NCBI RefSeq assembly: GCF_035658495.1
Contig: NZ_CP141945.1
Span: 1,663,501-1,727,500 of the forward strand
Direction: 5' to 3'
Length of the DNA stretch: 64,000 bases
From: Novosphingobium sp. RL4
Lineage (GTDB): Bacteria; Pseudomonadota; Alphaproteobacteria; Sphingomonadales; Sphingomonadaceae
Numbering within the stretch: the first letter of the stretch is position 1; each line of letters begins with the position of its first letter. Position numbers and translations under genes: made by a program. Of the stretch, positions 16,598-25,511 are shown piece after piece. The notes under the pieces are model-generated. The model was not told the origin of the DNA and made no database searches. It was given only the letters and a program-made list of their open reading frames with translations.

Positions 16598-18318
16598 GGC
16601 GGGTTCTCGAAACGTTGCAGCCGCTGGGCCGTGCGCTCATGCTGCCGATCGCGGTGCTTCCGGTTGCGGGGCTGCTGCTGCGGCTGGGCCAGCCGGACCT
16701 GCTCGACATTGCGCTGCTGAGCGCGGCGGGCGATGCGCTGTTTTCGCACCTCGGGCTGCTGTTCTCCATCGGCGTCGCCACCGGCTATGCGCGCGACGGC
16801 AACGGCGCGGCCTGCCTTGCCGGCATTGTCTGCTTCCTCGTCGCCACCGAAGGCGCCAAGGTGCTGATGCCGGTGCCGCCGGGCATCGATCCCGCGCTTT
16901 CGAAAGAGGCTTTCGCGGCAGCGGTGGCGGCGGCGAAGAGCCAGGCCATCGGGCGGCTCGACGTGCCGATCGGCATCGTCTCCGGCCTGGTCGGCGGGCT
17001 GTTCTACAACCGGTTCTCGGCCATGAAGCTGCCCGAATACCTGGCCTTCTTCGGTGGGCGCCGGTTTGTTCCGATCGTTTCGGGCGTGGCCGGACTGGTC
17101 ATCGCCAGCCTTGTCGGCCTTGGATTCCAGCCCATCGTCACCGGGATCGACGGGGTGAGCCACGGCATCACCGGGCTGGGCGGCTTCGGACTGTTCCTGT
17201 TCGGCCTCATCAACCGGCTCCTGCTGGTGACCGGGCTGCACCATGTCTTCAACAACCTGTTCTGGTTCGTCTTCGGCGATTTCGACGGCGCCCACGGCGA
17301 TATCCGCCGCTTCTTCGCGGGCGATCCCACCGCCGGAAGCTTCATGACCGGCTTCTTCCCGGTCATGATGTTCGGCCTGCCAGCCGCCTGTCTCGCGATG
17401 TACCGCGCGGCCCGGCCCGAGCGGCGCAAGGCGGTGGGCGGCATGTTCTTCAGCCTCGCGCTGACCTCGCTGCTGACCGGTGTGACCGAGCCGATCGAGT
17501 TCAGCTTCATGTTCCTCGCCCCGGTGCTCTACGCCATCCACGCGGTGCTCACCGGCATTTCGATGTGGCTCACCGATGCGCTGGGCATGCATCTGGGCTT
17601 CGGATTTTCGGCAGGACTGTTCGACTATGTGCTGAACTTCGGCAAGGCGACACGCCCGCTGCTGCTGCTGCCGGTGGGCCTCGTCTACTTCGCGGTCTAT
17701 TACGGTGTCTTCGCTTTCGCGATCCGCAAGCTGGACCTCAAGACCCCCGGCCGCGAGGAAGAGGATGCCGCTGCGCCCGCCGCGAGCGAGGCTTCGGCAG
17801 AGCAGACGCGCGGGCACGCCTATCTTGCGGCGCTGGGCGGCAGCGGCAACCTCCTGGAGGTTTCCGCCTGCACCACGCGCCTGCGCCTCATCATCGCCGA
17901 TCACGGCGCGGTGGACGAGGCGCGGCTGAAGGCGCTGGGTTCACGCGGGATCGTGCGCCCTTCGGACAAGGCGCTGCAGGTGATCCTCGGCCCGGTTGCC
18001 GATATCGTCTCGGTCGAGATCCGCGAGGCCATCGCGGCGGGACCTGCCCCGCTGTCGAAGCCGGTGACGGCCCCGGCAGTCACCGAAGCCGCCGCGCAGC
18101 TCCAGCTTCCGGCGAACCTTGCACAGGCCCTTGGCGGCGAGGGGAATTTGCGCGGCGCGGCGCGCTATGGCAACCGCCTCAGGGTCGAGCTTGGCGATCC
18201 GGAAATGATCGACGATGCGGCGCTGGTCGCTGCTGGAGTACGCGGCGTGGGCGCGACGGAAGGCCCGGCCATCCACTTGCTGTTTGCCGCCGCCGATCTG
18301 GACCGGATGGCAGCCTGA
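16594..18318 (+). CDS. nagE: GlcNAc-specific PTS permease EIICB with an extra degenerate EIIB-like domain
   Basis: The 574-aa protein starts at an ATG overlapping the stop of the fusion gene. Residues 1-385 form the membrane EIIC domain, including GLHHVFNNLFWF, the active-site-region ITEP-like motif VTEPIEF, and GMHLGFGFSAGLFDY. EIIB follows with phospho-Cys426 in LEVSACTTRLRL. A second EIIB-like copy occupies about 508-570 (QALGGEGNLRGAARYGNRLRV), where the Cys position is Tyr525, so it cannot carry phosphate in the usual way. The GlcNAc preference is inferred from nagA/nagB-II in the operon. Import yields cytoplasmic GlcNAc-6-P. Confidence 0.94.
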   Translation: MRRVLETLQPLGRALMLPIAVLPVAGLLLRLGQPDLLDIALLSAAGDALFSHLGLLFSIGVATGYARDGNGAACLAGIVCFLVATEGAKVLMPVPPGIDPALSKEAFAAAVAAAKSQAIGRLDVPIGIVSGLVGGLFYNRFSAMKLPEYLAFFGGRRFVPIVSGVAGLVIASLVGLGFQPIVTGIDGVSHGITGLGGFGLFLFGLINRLLLVTGLHHVFNNLFWFVFGDFDGAHGDIRRFFAGDPTAGSFMTGFFPVMMFGLPAACLAMYRAARPERRKAVGGMFFSLALTSLLTGVTEPIEFSFMFLAPVLYAIHAVLTGISMWLTDALGMHLGFGFSAGLFDYVLNFGKATRPLLLLPVGLVYFAVYYGVFAFAIRKLDLKTPGREEEDAAAPAASEASAEQTRGHAYLAALGGSGNLLEVSACTTRLRLIIADHGAVDEARLKALGSRGIVRPSDKALQVILGPVADIVSVEIREAIAAGPAPLSKPVTAPAVTEAAAQLQLPANLAQALGGEGNLRGAARYGNRLRVELGDPEMIDDAALVAAGVRGVGATEGPAIHLLFAAADLDRMAA

Positions 18319-18326
18319 CACCTGCC

Positions 18327-19166
18327 CTAACGCGCCCCGTCCCATTCGGCGGGGCGCGTGCGGGCCATATGGTCCGCAATGCGCTGGCGCTGCAGCGGCT
18401 CGGCCATATCGGCGCGAACGGTGTAGAAGGCGCTGAGGAAGGCCCGGTCCGCGGCAGTCAGGCCGGGCGGTGCATCGGCATCTCCCTGCGACGTGAACAG
18501 CGTCAGGATCGTTGGCGGCCCTTCCGCGCGGATTTCGCCCAGATGCGCGCCGGTGAGACCGCGAATTGCCGCATAGTCTGCCACTTGCCGCAAGTCGCGG
18601 TCGGCCATGGCTTCGCGGTCGATCAGAACGACGGAACTGACGATATCGCGGCGCGTGGTTGACGACAGGCGCGTTGACGTCTCCGTCTTCAAGGTCGTCA
18701 CGCCGGTTGGCGAATAGCTGGGACGGTCACCGTCGCGGCTGCGGATTGCGGCCTTGATCCAGGCCCGGACGGGGCCGGGTTGTTCGAGAATGCGGCGGAT
18801 ATCGGCGCGCGATTGCCCGATCATGGCACCGGATCGCCCGTGGGACAGCCTCTGCACTGCCGCCCGGCTATCCTCCACGAAAACCACCATCAGGTTCGGT
18901 GCGCAACCTGCCGCTGCGACGGGCAAGCCTGCCGATGCGGCCACTTCGGCAATCCGGTCGATCACGACCTCGCCCGCCTCCGCAGGCAGTCCGGCGCTGC
19001 CGACGCAAAGCGGGTATGTGAACCGGGCCAGCGGCTCGTCGCTTTGGGCCGGGATGGCCATTTGCGCGACGAAGCGGTGGGCGGATTCCCTGGCGTCGGT
19101 CGCGGCGCAAGCCGTGGCCGGAACGAGAGCGGCGACTGCCCAAAGGCAGCCGGAAACGATGTTCAT
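18327..19166 (-). CDS. Exported hypothetical protein
   Basis: The 279-aa protein starts MNIVSGCLWAVAALVPATACA, a signal peptide whose end could be cut at ACA-A. Two Cys in the mature part (PLCVGSAG and AAGCAPN) could form a disulfide. I recognise no domain or catalytic motif; there is a DIRRILEQPGPVRAW segment and a C-terminal RTRPAEWDGAR tail. The segment ILEQPGPVRAW with a Tyr/Ser/Thr-rich middle is typical of secreted hypotheticals seen in sphingomonads, but no function follows. It is convergent with nagE and lies downstream of the GH2 gene with a 56-bp gap, so it may be the last gene of the nagQ-GH2 transcript. Confidence 0.75.
   Translation of the reverse strand: MNIVSGCLWAVAALVPATACAATDARESAHRFVAQMAIPAQSDEPLARFTYPLCVGSAGLPAEAGEVVIDRIAEVAASAGLPVAAAGCAPNLMVVFVEDSRAAVQRLSHGRSGAMIGQSRADIRRILEQPGPVRAWIKAAIRSRDGDRPSYSPTGVTTLKTETSTRLSSTTRRDIVSSVVLIDREAMADRDLRQVADYAAIRGLTGAHLGEIRAEGPPTILTLFTSQGDADAPPGLTAADRAFLSAFYTVRADMAEPLQRQRIADHMARTRPAEWDGAR
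18331..18358. terminator. Hairpin between convergent nagE and hypothetical gene
   Basis: The arms CGCGCCCCG (18331-18339) and CGGGGCGCG (18350-18358) are perfect complements with a 10-nt loop. It begins 12 bp after the nagE stop and overlaps the last codons of the convergent gene. It could stop transcription from both sides, but no T-run is evident. Confidence 0.5.
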
Positions 19167-19222
19167 GCCAGTTCCCCTTTACGAAAGGGAAGTTACTGCA
19201 TCCGCTCTCTTTTTCAAGTCGC

Positions 19223-22153
19223 TCAGGGGGTGACGTAGACGCGCCCCACCAATCCGCTCGGGTTGCCCTCGGTCGCCGCCACCAGCACGGCCAGCGTGCG
19301 CGGCCCCGGGCCTGGAGGGATCGCCGCCGTCAGTGCGGCAGGTGCCGCATCGGTCTTGCGCGCGGCCAGTTTGCCGTCGAGCCAGATTTCGGCGGCTCCC
19401 GCTATCCCGGCAAAGTGCAAGGTGCCGCCTTCTGCGGCGACCTTCTTCCACGGCGTGAAGCGGGTGCGATAACTGCGCCATCCGGCGCTTCCCGCAGGCG
19501 CGGCCACGCCCGGGCGCACGAAGTCCCACGAGTTGTTGTCGCCGTCCACCGGGGCCAGCGCCGGATCGGGCTTCTGCGGGAACAGGGCCGAGCGGCGCCA
19601 GTCGGTGATCGCCATTTCCGCCGGGACGACCGGGACTTGCGCGCGCGGTTCGCGCGGCGCCCGGGCGAGGCTGAGACGCGCGGAACGCAGGCCGCCTGCG
19701 CTTGCTTCCAGCGTGAGCCGCTGGCCGCTGGCATCGCCTTGGACGATGACCTGTGCAAGACCGTTGAACAGGGCGCGCTTGCTGCCCTTTTCGCTTGCAT
19801 GGTCGTTGGGGTTGCCGTTGCCGAGGCCAATGATGTGCCCGCCTGAAATAGCGAACTCCACCGGCAGGTTGGCGGTGGGAACATGGCGTCCGCGTGCATC
19901 CACGCAGTCCACGGTGATCGCCTGCACGTCCTCGCCGTCGCTGGCCAGCGCCTGCCGGGCGGGCGTCAGGCGCAGGGCAACCGGCGCGCCCACGGTTTCG
20001 TGGACGGCGCGGGCCACGACCTTGCCGCCGCGCAGCGCCAGCGCCTCGATCCGGCCGGGGCGGTAGGGCACCTGGAAGGTGTGGCCCATGATCCGGTCGG
20101 CGGCGGGCACGCGCTCGATCACTTCGCCGTTCAGCCGCAGTTCGATGGCCTCGGCATTGGTGATCGCGAAGACCTCCAGCGTCTGCCCTTCGCGGCCCGG
20201 TCGCTCGTATTCGGGCCAGGTCCAGTGCGGCGCCAGCCAGATCACCGGGGCATCGTCGCGCCAGTGGGCGGAATGGATGCCGAAGGCGGTCTTGGGGAAG
20301 CCGCAAAGGTCCATGATGCCGAAGAAGCTGCTGGTCGAAGGCCAGGCATAAGGCGTCGGCTCGCCGTGATAATCGAAGCCGGTCCAGACGAAGCCGCCCG
20401 CCACGAAGGGGCGCTCGGCGATCATCTTCCACGTCTCGCGGTGGGTCGCGCCCCAGGAGGCTGCCTCCTTGTCGAACGAGGTGATGACCTGCTGCGCCGG
20501 GATGCTCTCGAAGGCGCCGCGCGTTTCGTAGGCGCTGGTGTCCTCTGAACTGGTGATCGGCTTGTCCGGGTGAAGGGCATGGAACTTGTCGTAGTCGCCC
20601 TGGTAATAGTTGAAGCCCATGACGTCGACGACGGTGGAGACGTTCTCGGGATTGTAGAACGAACCGTTCATCGCCGCCGTGACGGGGCGCTGCGTATCCA
20701 GCCTGTGCACGGCCTTGCGCATCCGGCGCACCATTTCCACGCCCGCATGGGTGCCCTGCATCGGCTCCTCGTTGAACACCGACCAGAGCACGATCGAGGC
20801 ATGGTTGCGATCGCGGCGGACCATCCATTCGAGCTGCGCCAGATAGTCCGGCGCGGGGTTGAAAAGGCGGTTCTCGCCCATGACCACGAAGCCCAGCCGG
20901 TCGCACCAGTCCAGCACTTCCTTGGCGGGGGCATTGTGCGACATGCGGATGGCGTTGCAGCCCATCGCCTTCAGCCGCTGCAACCGCCAGAGCGCCAGCG
21001 CGTCGGGGATGGCGGTGCCGACGCCGGTATGGTCCTGGTGGATGCACACGCCCTTGAGCTTGGTCTCCACGCCGTTGAGCACCATGCCCCGCGCGGGATC
21101 GAAGCGCACCGTGCGGAAGCCGATGAACTGGCGCCGCGTATCCACGACCTGGCCTTCGTGCAGCAGGTCCACCTCGACGCTGTAGAGCACCGGGCTGTCG
21201 GGCGACCAGAGCTTCACCGCGCCGGGCGCGAGCTGGGCGGTGACTTTTGCCTGTTCCAGCGGCGCGACCGCGGCGCTGCCGCGCGTGCGGTGGATTTCGC
21301 GGCCTTCGGGGTCGAGCAGACGGGCGGCGATCTCGGCCTGTCCGGTGTCTTCGCCGACGTTCGACAGGCTGACTTCCACCGGCACGTGCCAGGTGCCGTC
21401 GTCCTGATGGACCGGATCGCAATAGAGCCCGTCCGTCTCGATCGACAGGGCAGGGCGGCTGACCAGCCAGACATGGCGGTAAAGCCCCGCGCCTTCGTAC
21501 CACCAGCCCTCTCGCGCGGCGGCATCGACGCGCACGGCGATCCAGTTCACCTCGTCGCCGAAGCGGGCGAAGGGGGTGAGGTCGACGATGACGCTGCTGT
21601 AGCCCGACCAGGAGTGGGCCACTTCGCTGCCGTTGATCCATATCGTGGCATGGGTGGCGATACCGTCGAAATGGAGTTCGAGGCGGCGGCCTTTCTGGCT
21701 TTCGTCCAGCCGCAGCAGGCGGCGATACCAGCCGATCCCGCGCGGGCGGTAGCCTTGCGAGACATTGGCGTTTTCGCTCACGTCCTGCGCAATGGCCCAG
21801 TCATGCGGGAGGTCTACCGTCTGCCAGTCGGAATCGTCGAAGGCCAGCGCCGCCGCGCCGCGCGCATTGCCGGCCTTGACCGAGAGGTAGGTGGCGTTGT
21901 GGTCGGTGGGTTCGGGTACCGGCACCTCGCCCTCGTGGAAGCGCCAGCCGCGTTCGAGCAGGGTGCGCGAGGGGTCTGTTTCGGGCAGGCGGGGCGAGGG
22001 GCCGGGAAGCGGGGCCGGCATCGGCAGCCCGTCGGCCATGCCCGGTCCGAAGGCCGGGGCGGGAGCGGCAAGGGTCGAAGGCGAAAAGGCGGGCAGAAGG
22101 GTGGCGACGGCGCCCGTGGAGGCGCCGCGCAGCAGCAATTCTCGGCGTTTCAT
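19223..22153 (-). CDS. GH2 beta-galactosidase-like enzyme
   Basis: The 976-aa exported enzyme has a Tat-like leader (MKRRELLLRGASTGAVATLL). The GH2 sugar-binding domain comes first (DLPHDWAIAQ, GWYRR, HFDGIATHATIWING), then the Ig-like domain, then the TIM barrel. The barrel has the acid/base Glu in SVFNEEPMQG (N461-E462) and the probable nucleophile Glu537 in SSEDTSAYETRG. A DUF4982-type C-terminal module follows. This architecture is typical of Bacteroidetes and sphingomonad beta-galactosidases. In this locus it could remove terminal beta-galactose from complex N-glycans, for example plant Lewis-a-type antennae; that is inference. Its ATG overlaps the nagQ stop by 4 bp, so nagQ and this gene form one coupled transcript. 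Confidence 0.88.
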   Translation of the reverse strand: MKRRELLLRGASTGAVATLLPAFSPSTLAAPAPAFGPGMADGLPMPAPLPGPSPRLPETDPSRTLLERGWRFHEGEVPVPEPTDHNATYLSVKAGNARGAAALAFDDSDWQTVDLPHDWAIAQDVSENANVSQGYRPRGIGWYRRLLRLDESQKGRRLELHFDGIATHATIWINGSEVAHSWSGYSSVIVDLTPFARFGDEVNWIAVRVDAAAREGWWYEGAGLYRHVWLVSRPALSIETDGLYCDPVHQDDGTWHVPVEVSLSNVGEDTGQAEIAARLLDPEGREIHRTRGSAAVAPLEQAKVTAQLAPGAVKLWSPDSPVLYSVEVDLLHEGQVVDTRRQFIGFRTVRFDPARGMVLNGVETKLKGVCIHQDHTGVGTAIPDALALWRLQRLKAMGCNAIRMSHNAPAKEVLDWCDRLGFVVMGENRLFNPAPDYLAQLEWMVRRDRNHASIVLWSVFNEEPMQGTHAGVEMVRRMRKAVHRLDTQRPVTAAMNGSFYNPENVSTVVDVMGFNYYQGDYDKFHALHPDKPITSSEDTSAYETRGAFESIPAQQVITSFDKEAASWGATHRETWKMIAERPFVAGGFVWTGFDYHGEPTPYAWPSTSSFFGIMDLCGFPKTAFGIHSAHWRDDAPVIWLAPHWTWPEYERPGREGQTLEVFAITNAEAIELRLNGEVIERVPAADRIMGHTFQVPYRPGRIEALALRGGKVVARAVHETVGAPVALRLTPARQALASDGEDVQAITVDCVDARGRHVPTANLPVEFAISGGHIIGLGNGNPNDHASEKGSKRALFNGLAQVIVQGDASGQRLTLEASAGGLRSARLSLARAPREPRAQVPVVPAEMAITDWRRSALFPQKPDPALAPVDGDNNSWDFVRPGVAAPAGSAGWRSYRTRFTPWKKVAAEGGTLHFAGIAGAAEIWLDGKLAARKTDAAPAALTAAIPPGPGPRTLAVLVAATEGNPSGLVGRVYVTP

Positions 22154-22890
22154 GAACCCTCGATCAGCTCGGCGACAAAGTCGTAGGAGTCGCCGCGATA
22201 GTAGGAGCGGGTGAATTCGACGGTGCGGCCGTCGCGCAGGAAGCCGTGACGCTCGATCAGGAGGCCGGCATGGCCGGATTCCACGCCGAGCATCCGCGCG
22301 TGCTCGGCCCCGAAAGGCACCGCGCGCAGGCGCTGGAGTGCGCGAACCGGGCGGTTGCCGCTCTTTTCCAGCGCGGCGTAAAGCGAATCCCCGACGACAT
22401 CGAGGCTGGCGAGGCAGTACCCCGCGATCGTCGAGATTTCGAGCGCGAGCGGCTCGTCGTCGGCATAGCGGATGCGGGTGAAACGCAGGACGGTGCTGCC
22501 CGGCGCCAGGCCCAGCGCCATCGATTCCTCTGGGTTGACCGGCCCGGTCATGCGCGAGACCCAGGCGCTGGAGGCCCGCTTGCCGCGCGCTTCCATGTCC
22601 TCGCTGAACGAGGTCAGCTTCGAGAAGCTCTTTTCCACGCGGGACGCCACGAAAGTTCCGGCGCCGCGCCGCCGCGTCAGCAGGCCTTCCTCGACCAGAC
22701 CGGCGATCGCCTTTCGCACGGTGATACGCGAAACGTCATACTCGATCGCGAGATTGCGTTCGGGCGGAATCGCTTCGTTCTGGTCCAGCACGCCTTCGGA
22801 TATCGCATCGCGGATGAGCTGCTGGAGCTGGATGTACAGCGGCGCAGCATTGTCTTCCCGCAGGCGACCGATCCGGTCGGAAAATGACAT
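22150..22890 (-). CDS. nagQ: GntR/HutC-family transcriptional regulator, NagQ-like
   Basis: The 246-aa protein has an N-terminal GntR winged helix (PLYIQLQQLIRDAISEG, AIPPERNLAIEYDVSRITVR, GLLTRRRGAGTFV) and a C-terminal UTRA ligand domain (SSAWVSRMTGP, STVLRFTRIRYADDEPLALE, FTRSYYRGDSYDF). This is the layout of NagQ, DasR and B. subtilis NagR, which bind glucosamine-6-P or GlcNAc-6-P and repress GlcNAc genes. The ATG at 22890 has GGGGGA six bases upstream; the frame is open further up to 22938. A paired TGG repeat lies 31-48 bp upstream of the start, so autoregulation is likely. It probably controls the receptor, glycosidase and nag promoters in this block. Confidence 0.9.
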   Translation of the reverse strand: MSFSDRIGRLREDNAAPLYIQLQQLIRDAISEGVLDQNEAIPPERNLAIEYDVSRITVRKAIAGLVEEGLLTRRRGAGTFVASRVEKSFSKLTSFSEDMEARGKRASSAWVSRMTGPVNPEESMALGLAPGSTVLRFTRIRYADDEPLALEISTIAGYCLASLDVVGDSLYAALEKSGNRPVRALQRLRAVPFGAEHARMLGVESGHAGLLIERHGFLRDGRTVEFTRSYYRGDSYDFVAELIEGS

Positions 22891-22920
22891 TCGATCCCCC
22901 TTCGGTCCATTCTCTGCGAA

Positions 22921-22938
22921 TGGCTTTACATTGGTCAT
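22921..22938 (+). promoter_or_regulatory. Candidate NagQ-type operator in the nagQ/GH20 divergent gap
   Basis: On the plus strand the sequence reads TGGCTTT, ACAT, TGGTCAT, two imperfect TGGTATT elements with the same 4-base spacing as at 4016-4033 and 10583-10600. It lies between the divergent nagQ (start 22890) and GH20 (start 23070) genes and could control both. Confidence 0.5.
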
Positions 22939-23069
22939 GTCGCGCTGACAATCGCAGCAAATGGTCGCAGTTCAAGCCCAATTCGCAGGAATAGAATAAG
23001 ACCTATTGCGGGAAAGGATATATTTTGGTTACGTTGCCTGCTCTGGTCACAAGAAAACGAGGGGCAGGT

Positions 23070-25511
23070 ATGGGCACGACGGCAAAGGGATATCGGCAGC
23101 TGCGGACCGGAGGCGTGGTCACCGCCTCGATCCTTGCGGCACTGGCTTTTTCGGCTCCCGCGCAGGCCGCGCCTCTGGCGCTTACGCCGTGGCCCGCTTC
23201 CGTCGAGCAGGGCAGCGGCAAGCTGCTGGTCGCATCCGGTTCGGTCATTGCCGTGCCCGCGGGCGATGCGGACGCGGCGGAAGCGGCGCAGCTCCTTGCA
23301 GACCATGTGAAACGCGCGAGCGGTCTTGTGCTTGACGCCGGTTCTGGGGCCGGTTCTGGGGCCGGTTCTGGGGCCGGTTCTGCGGCCGGTTCTTCCGGCG
23401 CAGCACCCATCCGCTTCGAGCGCGATGCCGCGATTTCCGGCTCCGAGGCCTACCGGCTGACGGTGACGTCCGGCGGCGCGGTGATCTCGGCATCGGGCAA
23501 GTCCGGCTTCATCTACGGCGCGATGACGCTGTTGCAGCTGCTGACGGCCGATGCCGGCTCTGCGGGCAAGAGCGCCTCGGTTCCCGTGCTCACCATCCAG
23601 GATTCGCCGCGCTTTTCGTGGCGCGGGGTGATGGTCGATCCCTCGCGGCACTTCCAGCCGATGGAATTGGTCTACGCCATCGTCGACCGCATGGTGGAAG
23701 TGAAGCTCAACACCCTGCACTTCCACCTTTCCGACGATCAGGGCTGGCGCTTCGAGGTCAAGCGCTATCCCGAACTCACCCGCATCGGCGCATGGCGCCT
23801 GCCGCCGGACACCGGCGGCGCCATCGGCCCCCGGTCGGGCGGGTTCTATACGCAGGAGCAGCTCAAGGCGCTGGTGGCCTATGCGGCGGAGCGCGGCATC
23901 ACCGTGGTGCCCGAGATCGACCTGCCGGGCCATGCGCAGGCGCTCGTCGCGTCCTACCCCGAAGTGGGCGTGCTGGGCGACCGGCCTGCCGTTTCGCATG
24001 ACTGGGGGGTCAATCCCTGGCTGTTCAACCCGAATGACGCGGGCATGACTTTCGTGCGCAACGTGCTGGACGAACTGATGGAGGTCTTCCCCTCGCAGTT
24101 CATCCATATCGGCGGCGACGAGGCGGTGAAGGACCAGTGGGAGCGTTCGCCCGAAGTCCAGTCGCAGATGCGCAAGCTGGGCATCAAGACCGAGAACGAG
24201 ATGCAGAGCTGGATGATCGACCGGTTCGGCGAATATCTGGCGCAGCATGGCCGCCGCCTGATCGGCTGGGACGAGATCCTCGAAGGCGGCCTGCCCGCTT
24301 CGGCATCGGTGATGAGCTGGCGCGGAGAGCAGGGCGCGGTGGACGCGGCCAACGCCGGGCACGACGTGGTGCTGACGCCAGCGCCCAACCTCTATCTCGA
24401 CAATCTTGAATCGACCCTGCCGGACGAAGCGCCGGGGCGCATTTCGATCCAGACGATGGAAGCGGTCTATCGCTACGACCCGATGCCCAAGGGCATCGAT
24501 GCCGCCAAGGCCAAGCATGTGCTGGGCGTGCAGGGCAATGCCTGGAGCGAATATATCGTCACCCCCTGGCAGTTGCAGCACAAGCTGTTCCCGCGCGTGG
24601 GGGCGCTGGCCGAGACCGCATGGTCGCCCGTGGTCACCGGAGAGAAGGACTATCCCGGCTTCCTCGCGCGGCTGACGCCGCAGATCCAGCGCTGGAAGCA
24701 GGGCGGGTTCGAAGTGTCGGACAGCGCCTTCGGCGTGGCCTTCACGCCCACCCAGACCCGCGCAGCCCAGCTCGATGCGAAGAGCATCGGCGTGGCGCTG
24801 GCGAACCAGGCCTCCTACGGCACGATCCGCTACACGCTGGACGGCAAGGCGCCGGCGGCGAAATCGCCCGCTTATGCCAAGGCGCTTGTCGTGAAGCCGG
24901 GCACGGTCGTCACCGCCGCCAGCTTCGCGCCGGACGGCACGCAGCTTTCCGCCCCGCGCCGCTACGATACCGCGCGCGAGACGCTGCTGACCTCCACCGC
25001 CTCCACGCTGGTTGCCTGCCCGCGCGGGGCGCAGGGCCTGCGCGTGCCGCTCACCGCCGATGCGACGGCGAACGGCCCGGCCTACAACGTCAACATCTTC
25101 GACACCTGCCAGGCCGACGACCATGCGCCGCTGGCTCATGCGAAGACGATCACCGTCTCGGTCGCGCGGCTGCCGCGCAACTATGGCCTTGCGCATGAGG
25201 CATCGGCGCTGATCGAACACTTCGCGGTGACCACGCACGGGGAACTCGTCATCAGCGCGGGCTGCCGCGCGGCGGAAAAGGCCGCAAATCGCAAGCAGAA
25301 GGAACATGCGCCGATGCCCGGCGCAACGGTGCTGGCCACGTTCGCGCTGCCCGATCCCGACGCTTCGCCGCAGCAGTACACGTTCACCGCGAACCTGCCT
25401 GACCGGCCGGAGCTCAAGGACGAGGCCGACGTCTGCTTCCAGTTCACCTCGCCGCTTTCCGATCCGTTCTACGCGGTAGAGAAGGTGGTCTACGGGGAGA
25501 AGGCGAAGTGA
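23070..25511 (+). CDS. GH20 beta-N-acetylhexosaminidase
   Basis: The 813-aa exported enzyme starts at an ATG preceded by GAGGGGCAGGT. The signal segment (VVTASILAALAFSAPAQAA) is followed by a GH20b domain and the GH20 barrel: FSWRGVMVDPSRHF, HFHLSDDQGWRFEVK, PEIDLPGHAQA, and the catalytic pair D350-E351 in HIGGDEA. A chitobiase-like C-terminal extension includes a carbohydrate-binding-like segment. It removes terminal beta-linked GlcNAc (or GalNAc) by substrate-assisted catalysis, giving GlcNAc for NagE. A tandem Gly-Ala-Gly-Ser repeat sits at about residues 90-109 between the first beta strands. It is the first gene of the GH20, beta-mannosidase, GH3, GH125, GH29 operon and overlaps the next gene by 4 bp. 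Confidence 0.95.
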   Translation: MGTTAKGYRQLRTGGVVTASILAALAFSAPAQAAPLALTPWPASVEQGSGKLLVASGSVIAVPAGDADAAEAAQLLADHVKRASGLVLDAGSGAGSGAGSGAGSAAGSSGAAPIRFERDAAISGSEAYRLTVTSGGAVISASGKSGFIYGAMTLLQLLTADAGSAGKSASVPVLTIQDSPRFSWRGVMVDPSRHFQPMELVYAIVDRMVEVKLNTLHFHLSDDQGWRFEVKRYPELTRIGAWRLPPDTGGAIGPRSGGFYTQEQLKALVAYAAERGITVVPEIDLPGHAQALVASYPEVGVLGDRPAVSHDWGVNPWLFNPNDAGMTFVRNVLDELMEVFPSQFIHIGGDEAVKDQWERSPEVQSQMRKLGIKTENEMQSWMIDRFGEYLAQHGRRLIGWDEILEGGLPASASVMSWRGEQGAVDAANAGHDVVLTPAPNLYLDNLESTLPDEAPGRISIQTMEAVYRYDPMPKGIDAAKAKHVLGVQGNAWSEYIVTPWQLQHKLFPRVGALAETAWSPVVTGEKDYPGFLARLTPQIQRWKQGGFEVSDSAFGVAFTPTQTRAAQLDAKSIGVALANQASYGTIRYTLDGKAPAAKSPAYAKALVVKPGTVVTAASFAPDGTQLSAPRRYDTARETLLTSTASTLVACPRGAQGLRVPLTADATANGPAYNVNIFDTCQADDHAPLAHAKTITVSVARLPRNYGLAHEASALIEHFAVTTHGELVISAGCRAAEKAANRKQKEHAPMPGATVLATFALPDPDASPQQYTFTANLPDRPELKDEADVCFQFTSPLSDPFYAVEKVVYGEKAK
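23337..23396 (+). repeat. 12-bp tandem repeat inside the GH20 gene
   Basis: Three perfect copies of GCCGGTTCTGGG are followed by two degenerate copies (GCCGGTTCTGCG, GCCGGTTCTTCC). They encode a Gly-Ala-Gly-Ser type linker. The unit is a multiple of 3, so copy number change would alter linker length without breaking the frame. Confidence 0.9.

Noticed and set aside
23337..23396. Possible CRISPR-like array
   Set aside because: The units are contiguous 12-bp coding repeats without spacers, inside a GH20 gene.
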